A stretch of 64,000 nucleotides of DNA from NCBI GenBank assembly GCA_034096865.1, contig JAWQFJ010028307.1:48278-112277 (forward strand), written 5' to 3'. Source of the DNA: Theodoxus fluviatilis. Lineage: Eukaryota > Mollusca > Gastropoda > Cycloneritida > Neritidae. Positions 19,301 through 25,238 of this stretch are shown here, piece after piece; the first letter of the stretch is position 1, and each line of letters starts with the position of its first letter. The notes beneath the pieces are model-generated. The model searched no databases. It was not told the DNA's origin and was given only the letters and a program-made list of their open reading frames with translations. The translations under genes and the position numbers were made by a program.

Positions 19301-21889
19301 ACCTGGGCAGCATCATATCAGAAACAGGCGGTTCTGACGAGGACATCAAAGCCAGAATTGGGAAAGACAGGTATGCCTTCAACACTCTGAGACCATTCTG
19401 GAGATCAACATCCCTCTCTACCCACACAAAACTCCAGATATTTAACAGCAACGTCAAGTCTGTCCTCCTCTATGACTCTGAGACCTGGAGAGTCACCAAC
19501 ACTCTGACCAACAAGCTCCAAGTCTTCATAAACAGATGCCTTCGTAACATCCTTAAGATCAGGTGGACAGACAAAGTCAAGAACAGCGACTTGTGGAAGC
19601 AGGCAAACCAGGATCCCATCGGACAACAGATCGCAAGGCGGAAGTGAAGGTGGATCGGACACACCTTGTGGAAACCTCCACATGACATCACACTGCAGGC
19701 CTTGCAGTCCTCAGGGCAAGAGACGAGTTGGGTTCCCCAAGACCACCTGGAGGCGATCCTGCGAGGAAGAGATGAGGAACTGCAACCTGTCATGGGGAGA
19801 GCTGAAGAAAGTTGCTCAGAACCGAGTATGCTGGAGGACTGTGGTATAAGTAAGTAAGTAAGTAAGTAGGGGGGCGTGTGTGTGTGTTAATTGTATTTGT
19901 ATTTTCATTCTTCTTTTCATCAAATTATACAAAATTATCTGGTATTTTAAAGGTGTGTATTTGTATATTGGTATTGAGTCAATTGTTTCAAGTTTAATCC
20001 TGTTTGTGGCATGTTTGCTTTTAAAATTAATGTGATTAGTGACTGAGGAAGGAATTTCTTTATTTGTTTTTTTTGTGTCTGGTTGTGTCAGAGCCATTAA
20101 CAACCACACCAACCTTAACACTACTAGAGAACTTACAAAAAGGATATAGGTGCACAAGTGCATGTGTGTGTGAGAGCTCGACAGATGGTAGGTGAAAACG
20201 AACAAAGAGTGCATGTCTTCCTTTATGGAATGAGTCCTCTTCAGGAAGATTTGTAAGAGCATGAGAAAAGACATGTAAGAGCATGAGAAAAGACATGTAA
20301 GAGCATGAGAAAAGACATGTAAGAGCATGAGAAAAGACATGTAAGAGCATGAGAAAAGACATGAGAGCGTGAAGACAGGCAAGAAAGCGCAGAAACAGTG
20401 ACCGCGTCCTCACAGGATAGAGCCCTAAGACAAGATGGAAGTGCAATATTGGTTTTGCTGTGAACTGATCATATCCCCTATGAATCGGCAAGAGCATAAA
20501 TAAAGGTTTTTTTGAAACAATTACTGGATTTTGTATATCCTGGTGCAAGCTAGGAAAGCAACCATATCTAAATCAACATTGCAAAGGCAACAGTTGCAAC
20601 ATATCAAATGACAAAGAGGAAAAAACTATCACAAAGATGCAGTTTTCATTACAATGACTATGATTATAATATAAATACTATTTATAATTCATCATCCTGG
20701 ACATTCATCAAGTCTCCTCCTCCTCCTATTCCTCCTCCTCCTCCTCCTCCTCCTCCTCCTCCTCCTCCTCCTCATCATCATCATCATCATCATCATAATC
20801 ATCAAAATTAAGTGTTTTATCATCATCATCATCATCATCATGATCATCATCAAAATTAAGTGTTTTATCATCAGCATCATCATCATCATCTTCATCATCA
20901 AAATTAAGTGTTTTATCATCATCATCATCAAAATTAAGTGTTGTATTAGGCACACCATATGAAATTAAAGCAAATTTTGTTAGCTAATACTTACCAGGAT
21001 TGGCTTCAAGAATGACACTGTTCTTTCTGGCACAGTGCTGGACTACGAGTCTGGCTACATCCTCTGGACACAAGAATACACTGATGTTATCAATCATTGC
21101 CGTATAAAGAAAATGGGTGAACACAATCCTAAACAATTTACATACTGGTGTTACAGGGGCACACATGCATGCACCCACGCACTCTCCCCCCATCTCCACC
21201 TCCAAAACACACACGCACATACACACGCACACGCACTGTACCCACGCACTCTCCCCCCATCTCCACCTCCAAAACACACACGCACATACACACGCACTCG
21301 CACTGTACCCACGCACTCTCCCCCCATCTCCACCTCCAAAACACACACGCACATACACACGCACACGCACTGTACCCACGCACTCTCCCCCCCATCTCCA
21401 CCTCCAAAACACACACGCACATACACACGCACACGCACTGTACCCACGCACTCTCCCCCCATCTCCACCTCCAAAACACACACGCACATACACACGCACA
21501 CGCACTGTACCCACGCACTCTCCCCCCATCTCCACCTCCAAAACACACACGCACATACACACGCACACGCACTGTACCCACGCACTCTCCCCCCATCTCC
21601 ACCTCCAAAACACACACGCACACGCACTGTACCCACGCAGTGACGCGCGCACACAGTGACAGTGACAGACGGAATTACCTGCAACGTGAGAATCGATGAT
21701 GTAAACACTGGAGCATAGCTTCGATCTTTTCGATAGATACACATGATTTTCAAGCAAGTCATTCACTTTGTAGTGTTTGTATTTTCTCAAGACACATTGG
21801 TGCTTCAGAACAGGCTGAAGATAGAGAAAGGTATAGGAAAACGTGAAAGTTCGTGGGAGAAATCGGATCTTCATGCCCACTGGAGACAT
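78..21889 (-). CDS. TFB2M: Mitochondrial transcription factor B2 (TFB2M), nine-exon gene
   Basis: Joined exons (minus order): 21889-21679, 21063-20995, 12668-12577, 11356-11197, 10119-9971, 8292-8194, 7796-7746, 596-427, 153-78. All junctions are GT/AG and all phases agree; the total is 1077 nt, about 358 codons plus stop (human TFB2M is about 396). The family descends from rRNA adenine-N6 dimethylases. TFB2M works in mitochondria as the initiation factor that helps the mitochondrial RNA polymerase melt promoters. Visible landmarks: a KYKHYKVN segment, the SAM-binding motif EANPGPGVLT (residues about 89-98), an acidic motif YFHWDPF, SWTD-D-PPVSCVGAL, GLFGVGRIEWFLF, and a C-terminal LYLVRLVPRRNLAEL block, all in TFB2M order. 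The N terminus is basic and hydrophobic, as expected of a targeting peptide. The family call is firm from motif order; orthology to B2 rather than B1 is inferred from the C-terminal block. The last exon is the least certain. Confidence 0.85.
427..596 (-). CDS. TFB2M: TFB2M exon 8 (VRLVPRRNL block)
   Basis: A 170-nt exon after ACCAATAACAG. It encodes GSGERLEEVDEQHLYLVRLV and PRRNLAELLPREEVPSFVDF, then LRQLLPRRSQRIIPKM, matching the C-terminal LYLIQMIPRQNL / GRRSATVI region of TFB2M. The donor is ATGGA|GTAGGT (phase 2). If that donor were not used, a TAG would end the protein after PKME. Confidence 0.8.
597..1209. other. TFB2M intron 8, left part: (ATC)n run and unremarkable DNA
   Basis: A short (ATC)n/(GTC)n/(ACC)n run lies at 602-665, immediately inside the exon 8 acceptor. 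The rest, to 1209, shows a duplicated GGGCCTGCTCCAGTAGCTCA phrase (1038-1090) and nothing codable that I can support. Confidence 0.5.
1205..1450 (+). repeat. CCAT-tailed retroposon family, diverged copy 1
   Basis: It contains the family phrases TACATCTCCCTGC, CATAAAAGGTGAATGACT and a CATAGCCCACAAAG..AGACTG stretch near the 3' end, finishing with short CCATC. It is a diverged copy of the repeat at 47593-47783. Confidence 0.55.
1451..2234. other. Unassigned intronic DNA
   Basis: TFB2M intron sequence between the first CCAT-tailed copy and the Mutator-like element. I see no exon, RNA gene or repeat that can be supported. Confidence 0.4.
2235..5504 (+). mobile_element. Mutator-like DNA transposon with terminal inverted repeats
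   Basis: The left end, TTAAGGCCAGGTTCAACC (from 2235), matches inverted the right end, GGTTGAACCTCCCCTTAA (to 5504). About 25 bp are recognisable as inverted repeats. The element encloses one long transposase frame (3164-4891). I could not find a convincing 8-9 bp target duplication, so the exact ends may be off by a few bases. It lies in TFB2M intron 8, antisense to the gene. Confidence 0.72.
3164..4891 (+). CDS. Mutator-like transposase
   Basis: An uninterrupted frame of about 575 codons. ATG 3164 (MSSTEPLGG) is preferred because the preceding CTTTCTTTCCAG looks like a splice acceptor; an upstream ATG at 3137 gives 584. A basic N terminus (KKKKQYYRRKRK) is followed by a zinc-binding section with CKDCGSNDC and FTCNSC. 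The DDE-like core has VVSCDGTWQRRGFSS, a Cys/His cluster HCDACAKS..H..C, and YLGDGDSKSF. Then comes CCGHVQKRMGRKL and a basic, Gly/Ala-rich C terminus. These match the Mutator transposase family widespread in invertebrates. With no stops or shifts in the main body the copy may be young, but activity is not shown. Confidence 0.8.
   Translation: MSSTEPLGGPPPAKKKKQYYRRKRKFYGNQHTRSKEDPAPPQDVRQTASSQKLSAAAASTSKIATDDLTGYRVIDIAILCDFVKSFPCKDCGSNDCSVSETRYGLSLTLKFTCNSCTADFELKNSKRDNLNTRFASSLFSIGCHYRQGHRFLMNMNMPPPVSLEAFGKIRKKIASATATVADLSMSKAASELADGCEDDKVVVSCDGTWQRRGFSSKNGVATVLSVNRSGPAKVIDTHVSSNHCDACAKSTKKREGEDLARWHEGHKDKCQKNHNGSAGQMEPAGMLKIFQRSQSKHHLRYVGYLGDGDSKSFTTVANATPPIYRDTKIEKLECCGHVQKRMGRKLMDAVSANKNKSFTEGNRTYKGIGGVGRLTQKAIKRIQGHYGAAIRKNVGDVDRMKKAIKAIWKHRGGDYSDCEDSCPAKQGNLDKANANVLPEFVRRIIEPIFDELSSSALLSKCAHGGTQNPNESFHSLIWARCPKQKFVGRNRLEIAVNEAAIVYNEGECGRLKVFNMLGLAVGRYMEEGFRSLDLGRVRASIVLSTPKAKAKRKETRAAAAAGGAGDESYKYGGGD
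5700..5890 (-). repeat. tRNA-tail-like repeated units
   Basis: Two similar segments carry GGTTCAAACCCGCAACCTC and GGTTCGAACCCACAACCTC (plus-strand reading), each followed by A-rich sequence. They resemble T-arm/B-box sequences of tRNA-derived repeats and lie next to the better tRNA-like copy at 5895-5970. Confidence 0.45.
5895..5970 (-). repeat. tRNA-Lys-like SINE head or tRNA pseudogene
   Basis: On the minus strand it reads TGGCACAGTTGGTAGAGTG (A box), then TGAACTCTTGGTCA with a CTT anticodon-like loop, and AGGTTCGATTC (B box). The acceptor stem does not pair well, so a tRNA-derived SINE head or pseudogene is more likely than a functional tRNA. Confidence 0.5.
6107..6906 (+). mobile_element. 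Deleted Tigger/pogo-type transposon retaining only the helix-turn-helix region
   Basis: The terminal inverted repeats are CAGTAGAGTCC... and ...GGACTCCACTG with TA duplications at 6105-6106 and 6907-6908, diagnostic of the Tc1/mariner superfamily. Subterminal TATATGTCGG units occur at both ends. Inside, 6440-6600 encodes VADMLKMLDRIKSGEPRQKL then VAEMGISMRTLERI, a CENP-B/pogo-type DNA-binding helix-turn-helix. The DDE catalytic part is missing, so this 800-bp copy is an internal deletion derivative. Confidence 0.8.
7231..7680. repeat. Tandem duplicate of a ~210-bp dispersed unit
   Basis: Two copies, about 7231-7440 and 7483-7680, share CATTTCRCCATTCCRTCAAT, CGAGTTTACGACCT, GTGTGCAAAATGTCAAGGAA and CCAGTAGTTTTT, and both end in an AGACAGACA-type run. 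The first carries a G10 tract (7262-7272). The ending resembles the 3' part of a retroposon. Confidence 0.6.
7746..7796 (-). CDS. TFB2M: TFB2M exon 7 (51-nt small exon)
   Basis: A 17-codon exon, FPAYCFYPKIPMKRKKK, between TTTTGAACAG and AAGAAG|GTAAAT, phase 0/0. It lies where vertebrate TFB2M has SSFDIYTRKGPL followed by a basic run. The exon alone would not be recognisable; the support is position, phase and the basic end. Confidence 0.68.
7861..8193. other. TFB2M intron 6, unremarkable
   Basis: Short AT-rich intron between exons 6 and 7. Nothing beyond splice signals is seen. Confidence 0.5.
8194..8292 (-). CDS. TFB2M: TFB2M exon 6
   Basis: A 99-nt, phase 0/0 exon between CTCTTTACAG and CAGAAG|GTGAGA. 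It encodes GILACQNENKSMLFYNKLYI and then SLHLFFDIQLLQK. This fits the vertebrate stretch between the GRIE block and the PWSSFDIY block in length and hydrophobic pattern. It was found by searching the expected interval for a phase-matching exon. Confidence 0.72.
8293..8992. other. TFB2M intron 5, right part: no feature seen
   Basis: AT-rich intronic DNA before the Tigger-like element. No repeat with recognisable ends and no phase-compatible exon was found. Confidence 0.4.
8993..9689 (-). mobile_element. Deleted pogo/Tigger-type transposon
   Basis: The ends CTGTAAAAGTTGG and CCAACTTTTACGG are inverted repeats flanked by TA at 8991-8992 and 9690-9691. Subterminal TAAGCCGCA units face each other at the two ends. 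On the minus strand near 9380-9275 a fragment reads WRQAYDAAFKLAAIDLAVEK, then GNRAAAQEIGT, the N-terminal helix-turn-helix of pogo-like transposases. The catalytic domain is gone. Internally a phrase of about 50 bp (ACAGAAACATCAAAACAGAA) is duplicated. Confidence 0.75.
9700..9895. mobile_element. Foldback MITE, copy 1
   Basis: Two arms (9707-9775 and 9820-9888) are near-perfect reverse complements: GGCCACGCAAGCTGATGGGC against GGCCAATCAGCTTGCGTGGC. They are separated by an AT-rich loop, giving a palindrome of about 190 bp. A second copy is at 24262-24455. Confidence 0.7.
9971..10119 (-). CDS. TFB2M: TFB2M exon 5
   Basis: The acceptor is TACTTCTTGGAAG|AT; joining phase 1 from exon 4 gives WTDDPPVSCVGALMYTKENR. 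The exon runs through LVYNFAQSEGLFGVGRIEWF to a TAAG|GTAGTC donor. A second donor 9 nt earlier (CAAG|GTTTAT) would also keep the frame, so three residues at the end are uncertain. Confidence 0.8.
10219..10306. repeat. (GT)n microsatellite
   Basis: GT dinucleotide run with a few interruptions in TFB2M intron 4, about 100 bp from exon 5. Confidence 0.95.
10307..11196. other. TFB2M intron 4, remaining part
   Basis: Intronic DNA with no repeat that I can name. A minus-strand frame at 10363-10593 looks membrane-like, but its splice phases do not fit the gene. Confidence 0.45.
11197..11356 (-). CDS. TFB2M: TFB2M exon 4
   Basis: A 160-nt exon after GCATTGTTGCAG that ends at GATG|GTAAAT in phase 1. 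It encodes FQYFHWDPFSLYRRN, the counterpart of the HCDFF motif of vertebrate TFB2M, and ends with LPTASWTD, aligning with the family VPWTAD segment. It reads directly on from exon 3 in phase 0. Confidence 0.82.
11696..12075. repeat. Compound microsatellite: (GGGTG)n, (GGCT)n, (GT)n
   Basis: Starts with GGGTGG/GGGGT units (11698-11790), changes to (GGCT)n with GGCA at its start (11808-11892), then to a long (GT)n (11938-12070). All lie in TFB2M intron 3. Confidence 0.95.
12180..12520. repeat. (GGGA)n microsatellite with (GGAA)n edges
   Basis: About 70 GGGA units flanked by GGAA units, with a GGGGA variant block at 12336-12380. It ends about 57 bases from TFB2M exon 3 on the donor side. Confidence 0.95.
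12577..12668 (-). CDS. TFB2M: TFB2M exon 3 (GPGVLT half of SAM motif)
   Basis: A 92-nt exon after a TTCCTTGCAG acceptor that completes the motif as GPGVLTRCFLKL and continues through VGAEARMEFLPYLD to a GAT|GTAAGC donor. An 8.3-kb intron carrying the hAT and RTE-like elements separates it from exon 2. Confidence 0.85.
12669..13265. other. TFB2M intron 2, stretch between exon 3 and the hAT element
   Basis: Intronic DNA without an identifiable feature apart from a G9-type run near 12806-12814. Confidence 0.4.
13266..13379. repeat. (GT)n microsatellite, insertion site of the hAT element
   Basis: GT-rich run that resumes at 17221 on the other side of the hAT element, so the transposon split a single microsatellite. 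Confidence 0.9.
13380..17220 (-). mobile_element. Apparently complete hAT transposon
   Basis: The 13-bp terminal inverted repeats CAGACCTGCCTAC (13380-13392) and its complement (17208-17220) are flanked by GTGTGTGT on both sides. The 8-bp duplication is the hAT length, but it lies in a microsatellite and so is not proof alone. Subterminal CGTAGTTTTGGGCTAAA / CAGTAGTTTTTTGGCTAAAA phrases occur at both ends. The transposase (three exons) lies inside on the same strand as TFB2M. Size is 3841 bp. Confidence 0.87.
13725..16976 (-). CDS. hAT transposase, three exons, intact frame
   Basis: Exons 16976-16265, 15912-15688 and 14953-13725 join at GT/AG sites with matching phases (1 and 1), giving 721 codons and a stop. 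An N-terminal nuclear-type segment (KTKKKKKAP) is followed by a BED zinc finger (CSVCSCDFTIRHGG with CKRHCESKAH). The RNase H-like fold carries FTISTDGSQD and CLALGCDNCNVMVGKK. The C-terminal dimerisation block reads IPHSSAHCERIFSLVRKNRT. No stop or frameshift was found. hAT transposases cut and paste by hairpin formation on flanking DNA. The intact coding capacity suggests a recent insertion; mobility is not shown. Confidence 0.87.
17229..17574. other. Intronic DNA right of the hAT element
   Basis: Apart from residual GT units at the start, nothing recognisable. Confidence 0.4.
17575..17745 (+). repeat. CCAT-tailed retroposon family, diverged copy 2
   Basis: It carries GGGTAAGAATTGTCCCAC, TTTATAAGAGGTATGAAACT and ATAAAACTCCATCTATCAAT, corresponding to the body and tail of the 47593-47783 copy. 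Confidence 0.6.
17746..18149. other. Unassigned intronic DNA
   Basis: TFB2M intron 2 sequence ahead of the LINE fragment. No feature supported. Confidence 0.4.
18150..19870 (+). mobile_element. 5'-truncated, inactivated RTE-like LINE with (TAAG)n tail
   Basis: Reverse-transcriptase motifs run across three frames: ALKNNKAAGPDRIPPEALK, NWRGIMLLSVPSKVLTRI, PEQAGFRKDKTCTDQ, FRQAFDSVDRETIW, TGVRQG, and LDFADDLCLMS. A C-terminal block follows with TYLGSIISETGGSDEDIKAR and FINRCLRNILKIRW. Inactivating changes: frameshifts near 18345 and 18600, a stop at 19036-19038, and Gly in the motif A position where the catalytic Asp is expected (FIGF instead of FIDF). The 3' end is a short (TAAG)n tail (19847-19868), as in RTE-type elements. 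Clade assignment is by motif memory only. Confidence 0.75.
19871..20239. other. Unassigned intronic DNA
   Basis: AT-rich sequence in TFB2M intron 2. Nothing supported. Confidence 0.4.
20247..20362. repeat. 22-bp tandem repeat, about five copies
   Basis: The unit is GTAAGAGCATGAGAAAAGACAT (positions quoted as 20-mer GTAAGAGCATGAGAAAAGAC plus AT), nearly identical between copies, with a diverged last copy. Confidence 0.9.
20714..20945. repeat. (CCT)n and (ATC)n microsatellite with a nested 15-bp phrase
   Basis: (CCT)n at 20714-20772 passes into (ATC)n, which is interrupted four times by the same phrase AAAATTAAGTGTTTTATC, making a compound minisatellite right beside TFB2M exon 2. Confidence 0.9.
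20995..21063 (-). CDS. TFB2M: TFB2M exon 2 (first half of SAM motif)
   Basis: This 69-nt exon follows TTGTGTCCAG and ends at CCTG|GTAAGT, both good splice sites. It encodes EDVARLVVQHCARKNS followed by VILEANPG, the first half of the SAM-binding motif. Phases 1 in and 1 out match both neighbours. Confidence 0.85.
21174..21645. repeat. 67-bp minisatellite, about seven copies, in TFB2M intron 1
   Basis: The unit begins CCCACGCACTCTCCCCCCAT and ends with alternating CACACGCA. Copies start at about 21174, 21241, 21308 and so on; the last is shortened. Because 67 is not a multiple of 3 the array gives long open frames in all three frames; these are artefacts. Confidence 0.92.
21679..21889 (-). 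CDS. TFB2M: TFB2M exon 1 (start codon, targeting region)
   Basis: The start ATG is at 21889; a second in-frame ATG lies five codons later. The first 30 residues are rich in Arg/Lys, Phe, Thr and Tyr with no acidic residue, which fits a mitochondrial presequence. Residues 40-50 (KYKHYKVND) match the family segment ahead of the methyltransferase fold. The exon ends in phase 1 at a GCAG|GTAATT donor. Confidence 0.8.
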
Positions 21890-22289
21890 GAAAACACATC
21901 TATCGGATGCTGCTAGCGTAATGTGAACGCACTAAATCATCGCGAACGTCGTAAATCAGATGTTCAGTGCATCACAACATTGCATGAAACGTTATGTTAC
22001 GGCAGAAACTTCTGATGCAGGATTTTAACTGCCCGTAGCTGCCAAACGCTGCTGCACTCGACTAGTCAACGGGCCGCGCCATTTTAGCAACCATGTGATA
22101 TTGTCGTCATTTATAATCAGAGAAGAATAAAAACAAGAATAAATGTTATACTACAACAAATATATGTAATTAGAATACAGACTTTTGGTTTTGATTAATT
22201 GTGTGTGTCGTTAATATCATTAGACTCATTTGCGTCTCTATATGTGCGCGATAGACTTGTGCAGCGAAAGTCGTGTAGCACAGTGGATG
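21890..22289. promoter_or_regulatory. Candidate bidirectional promoter between TFB2M and the MBD/F-box gene
   Basis: This interval separates the TFB2M start codon from the start of the rightward gene's territory and is the least repetitive DNA nearby. It contains GGCCGCGCCATTTTAGC (22072-22088), close to a YY1 core and common at TATA-less promoters of mitochondrial-protein genes. It also has CG-containing sequence in an AT-rich surrounding. Rightward, a putative noncoding first exon would end at GGATGA|GTGAGT (22289). No TATA box is obvious. Promoter activity is inferred from the head-to-head arrangement. Confidence 0.4.
22250..22289 (+). other. Putative noncoding first exon of the MBD/F-box gene
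   Basis: A strong donor (ATGA|GTGAGT) at 22289/22290 lies in unique sequence just right of the shared upstream region. Exon 2 begins with untranslated sequence carrying in-frame stops, so a 5' untranslated exon must exist upstream. This position is only a guess from the donor and the arrangement. Confidence 0.25.
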
Positions 22290-23310
22290 AGTGAGTCTTT
22301 TCTCTATTTCTCTCCCTGTTGAAAGTGCATGGTACAATAGTTTTAGAGAGACGTATGCTATTGTTTCTTTTAAATGTAACTCATGTCAATCGTGTATTCT
22401 TTATCTTGTGCGTGTTGTGGCTGTTAGAAATTTAGGTCTACTGTTACTGTAGTGTTGACGCAACTGCGGCGGCGAAATCACACTGTAACTGTTAACGAAC
22501 GCATGCACGACAGCTTCACACTAACTGCAGAATGTTCAGAAAAATTTATTACATCTTTTAGTGTATAGTTAGTGATACTTAGTGGAACATGTATCATTTG
22601 ATGTTGGGTTTGACTTAGTTACGTTGTTACTTGAAATGTTGTAAAGTAAAGAATAGCAACTATAAGAAAAAATATCGAATATCTGCACATCTTAGTAAGA
22701 GAGTGAGAGAAATAGGCTGCTGTAGAATAAACTAAAGAGTATTGTCTTCATTTGATGGGAAAAATCAGCAGTGCATAATGACAATGAGTGAGAAAATGTG
22801 TCTACAGACAGCATTGAATCAGCATCACTAAGAGTTACTGCCCTTTACATTTATCTAGCAGGAAGTGGCAACAGGGGGTGTTCGCCCTCTGGACATAAGC
22901 GTTGGGCGGGCTTCAATTTCATTGGTGCAGGTAAGCAGATGTTGATGTTTTGCTATGTGACACTCTAGTATATAAAACTATATGCATGTTTACCTATCCA
23001 CTCATACTGTCATCCTTTGAGGATACACCTTGCTATTTAAAGGGATTTAGTTTTAGTCATCTGTGTCTGCTGAGTATGCGACCAGTGCACCCAGCATCGT
23101 CACTTGTGAAATAGATTGTCCAATGTTTACTTGCTCAAGATGGAAAGTATTATAGATTATCACCAAGGCTCAAGAACACTGTTAGTCACATGCTCTTGTT
23201 TTTAATAATTCATTTGTTGCATTTTGATGAGACATTTCCTGAGACATTAGTAAGTTGCATAATTGGAAAGATTTCTGATAATGGGCCACACTAGTGGGGC
23301 GCGTTTGTTA
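22290..23310. other. Intron 1 of the MBD/F-box gene, first part
   Basis: Mostly single-copy-looking AT-rich sequence. GGGTGTTCGCCCTCTGGACA (22876 on) and a CTAGTATATAAAACTATATG segment (22965-22985) resemble promoter elements, but no transcript can be defined. Confidence 0.35.
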
Positions 23311-23660
23311 GGCGCATAATCTCGAGAGAATCGCAAGGGCTAGGTGTTGCCTACATTCCTCGCTCATAAGGAGACACTCGCTGTGAAGAAGGGAAGCCGA
23401 GGGAACTCTGGAGCTCCCTTGATGCGTCAGCTGCAGAGACCCGGATGAGCCAAAATGGCGGAAACAGTGCAAGTTGGGCTGGTGTTTGGAGATAACGGTG
23501 CCTGTAATGTGCTTCTCAGGGTCAGAGAATGGAAAAGTTTACGTACACGGAAGTATTTGCTGTTCAAGTGTTCATTTGTAGGTGTATAGGTTATTTCTGG
23601 ACATACACTGCTGAAATTTTTTTTGATCCCTTGCAAACATGCAACACTGTACACGTACGC
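23311..23660. mobile_element. Partial copy of a foldback element (family of 60960-61490)
   Basis: It shares AGGGCTAGGTGTTGCCTAC, AAGGAGACACTCGCTGTGAA, GAGCCAAAATGGCGGAAACA and TGCCTGTAATGTGCTTCTCA with the element at 60960-61490, part of it matching in reverse orientation, as expected for a foldback element. Confidence 0.55.
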
Positions 23661-23740
23661 TCTATGAATTATGTCCCTTGAATTGATCGAAATGAATCAA
23701 GGCATAACATTTTCGACAAAATTGTCTACAGTTGAACCCA

Positions 23741-23976
23741 GGGCCCGTATTCACAACGGCGATCTATCGGCGATTTATTTTAACTCCGATTTATCTCTAA
23801 ACTCAGACGATTCCAACTGCCTGTTCCGCTCTCCCTTGGCTGGAAACCAGTATATATAGCAAAGCGTAACCTAGGATCCTCTGACGACCGTACCTTATCT
23901 AACCGATCAAGATAACGCTGGTCTAGGGGATAAACCGAGTGTTAAAAAGATAAATCGCCGTTGTGAATACGGGCCC
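23741..23976. mobile_element. Palindromic MITE with GGGCCCGTATTCACAACGGC ends
   Basis: The left arm GGGCCCGTATTCACAACGGC with a GGCGATTTAT repeat is mirrored by the right arm GATAAATCGCCGTTGTGAAT...ACGGGCCC. Total 236 bp. No clear target duplication is seen. Confidence 0.8.
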
Positions 23977-24261
23977 AGGTTGCTTTTTTTCGTTGAAAAA
24001 GTTCCCATGCCATTAAATATGACACCATGGTATGTTCTATCAAGTGAAAAAACTGATGTGATATCTGTATTGTCAGTTATTTCGTTTATCAGCAACTTCT
24101 TCACCAACTCGGGCACCAGGACGCAGCCATGTTCTCTTGGACTTCCGCCGTACCAGTTGATGATTGGCCATTTATTTAGCTATAGGAGCATCTCGCTCTC
24201 CCGCGACTAGCCATCAAGGGACTTATGCCAAACAAACGTGCCCATGGACTTGTCCAAGGAG

Positions 24262-24455
24262 AGGAGTGCAGGAAAGACGGCAAAGCTGGCAGACCATGCA
24301 AGCTGATGGGCCACAGTATCTGATTGATGTAAATTATTAATTAAATGTAAACTTATGTAAACAAAAATGCTCATCTGTTTGTTTATACAGAATAAATGCT
24401 GTTGCCCGTCAGCTTGCATTGCCCTCCAGCTTCACTGTCAGTCCCGCACTCGTCT
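24262..24455. mobile_element. Foldback MITE, copy 2
   Basis: Same family as 9700-9895: GGAAAGACGGCAAAGCTGGC and CATGCAAGCTGATGGGCCAC at the left, inverted counterpart CGTCAGCTTGCATTGCCCTC at the right, AT-rich loop between them. Confidence 0.7.
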
Positions 24456-24574
24456 CCTCGAACGACTCCAGTAGTGTGACCCGTAATCTTAAGTGTATCT
24501 GCATTATTGACAAAATACACATTTAAACTTCATAGAATCATATTGATGATATAAGATATAAAGTACCTTAACTG

Positions 24575-25215
24575 TCAGACTACGAGACGCATCGTTATAT
24601 ATGACAGATCTTAAGAGTTAAAGAAATTGCAACAAAAGCTTCATATAAGGCATGTCAGGATATAAGGTGCAGTGAAATATAAGGCACACTACAAGGCGTG
24701 CCTGAATACAAAATGCAGTGGAACATAAGTTGCAGTGGAGTATGAGGTGCAGTGGAAAATAAGGCGCTCTACAAGGCGTGCCTGAATACAAAATGCAGCG
24801 GAACATAAGTTGCAGTGGAGTACGAGGTGCAGTGGAAAATAAGGCGCTCTACAAGGCGTGCCTGAATACAAAATGCAGTGGAACATAAGTTGCAGTGGAG
24901 TACGAGGTGCAGTGGAATGTAAGGCACACTACAAGGCGTGCATGAATACAAAATGCAGTGGAATATAAGTTGTAGTGGAATACGAGGTGCAGTGGAATGT
25001 AAGGCACACTACAAGGCGTGCATGAATACAAAATGCAGTGGAATATAAGTTGTAGTGGAATACGAGGTGCAGTGGAATATAAGGCACCCTACAAGGCGTG
25101 CCTAAATACAAAATGCAGTGGAACATAAGTTGCAGTGAAGTATGAGGTGCAATGGAATATAACTATAAGGCGGGACAAGAACTTCATGAGAAGTGAGGAG
25201 TCTGACAGTTTTCAG
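24575..25215. mobile_element. Non-autonomous element with inverted ends enclosing an 80-bp tandem array
   Basis: Inverted AACTGTCAGACT / AGTCTGACAGTT phrases (24570-24582 and 25198-25211) bracket about six 80-bp units starting near 24690. Each unit contains ACAAGGCGTGCCTGAATACA and GTGCAGTGGAA. The unit sequence resembles TATAAGGCGC-type subterminal repeats of Tigger-like elements. The classification is tentative. Confidence 0.6.
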
Positions 25216-25238
25216 AGGAAGAGCCTCTGTCTTAGACT

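Noticed and set aside
20984..21889. A 301-codon minus frame spanning TFB2M exons 1 and 2
   Set aside because: The middle is the 67-bp minisatellite read through. Splicing at GCAG|GTAATT and TGTCCAG| restores the conserved protein.
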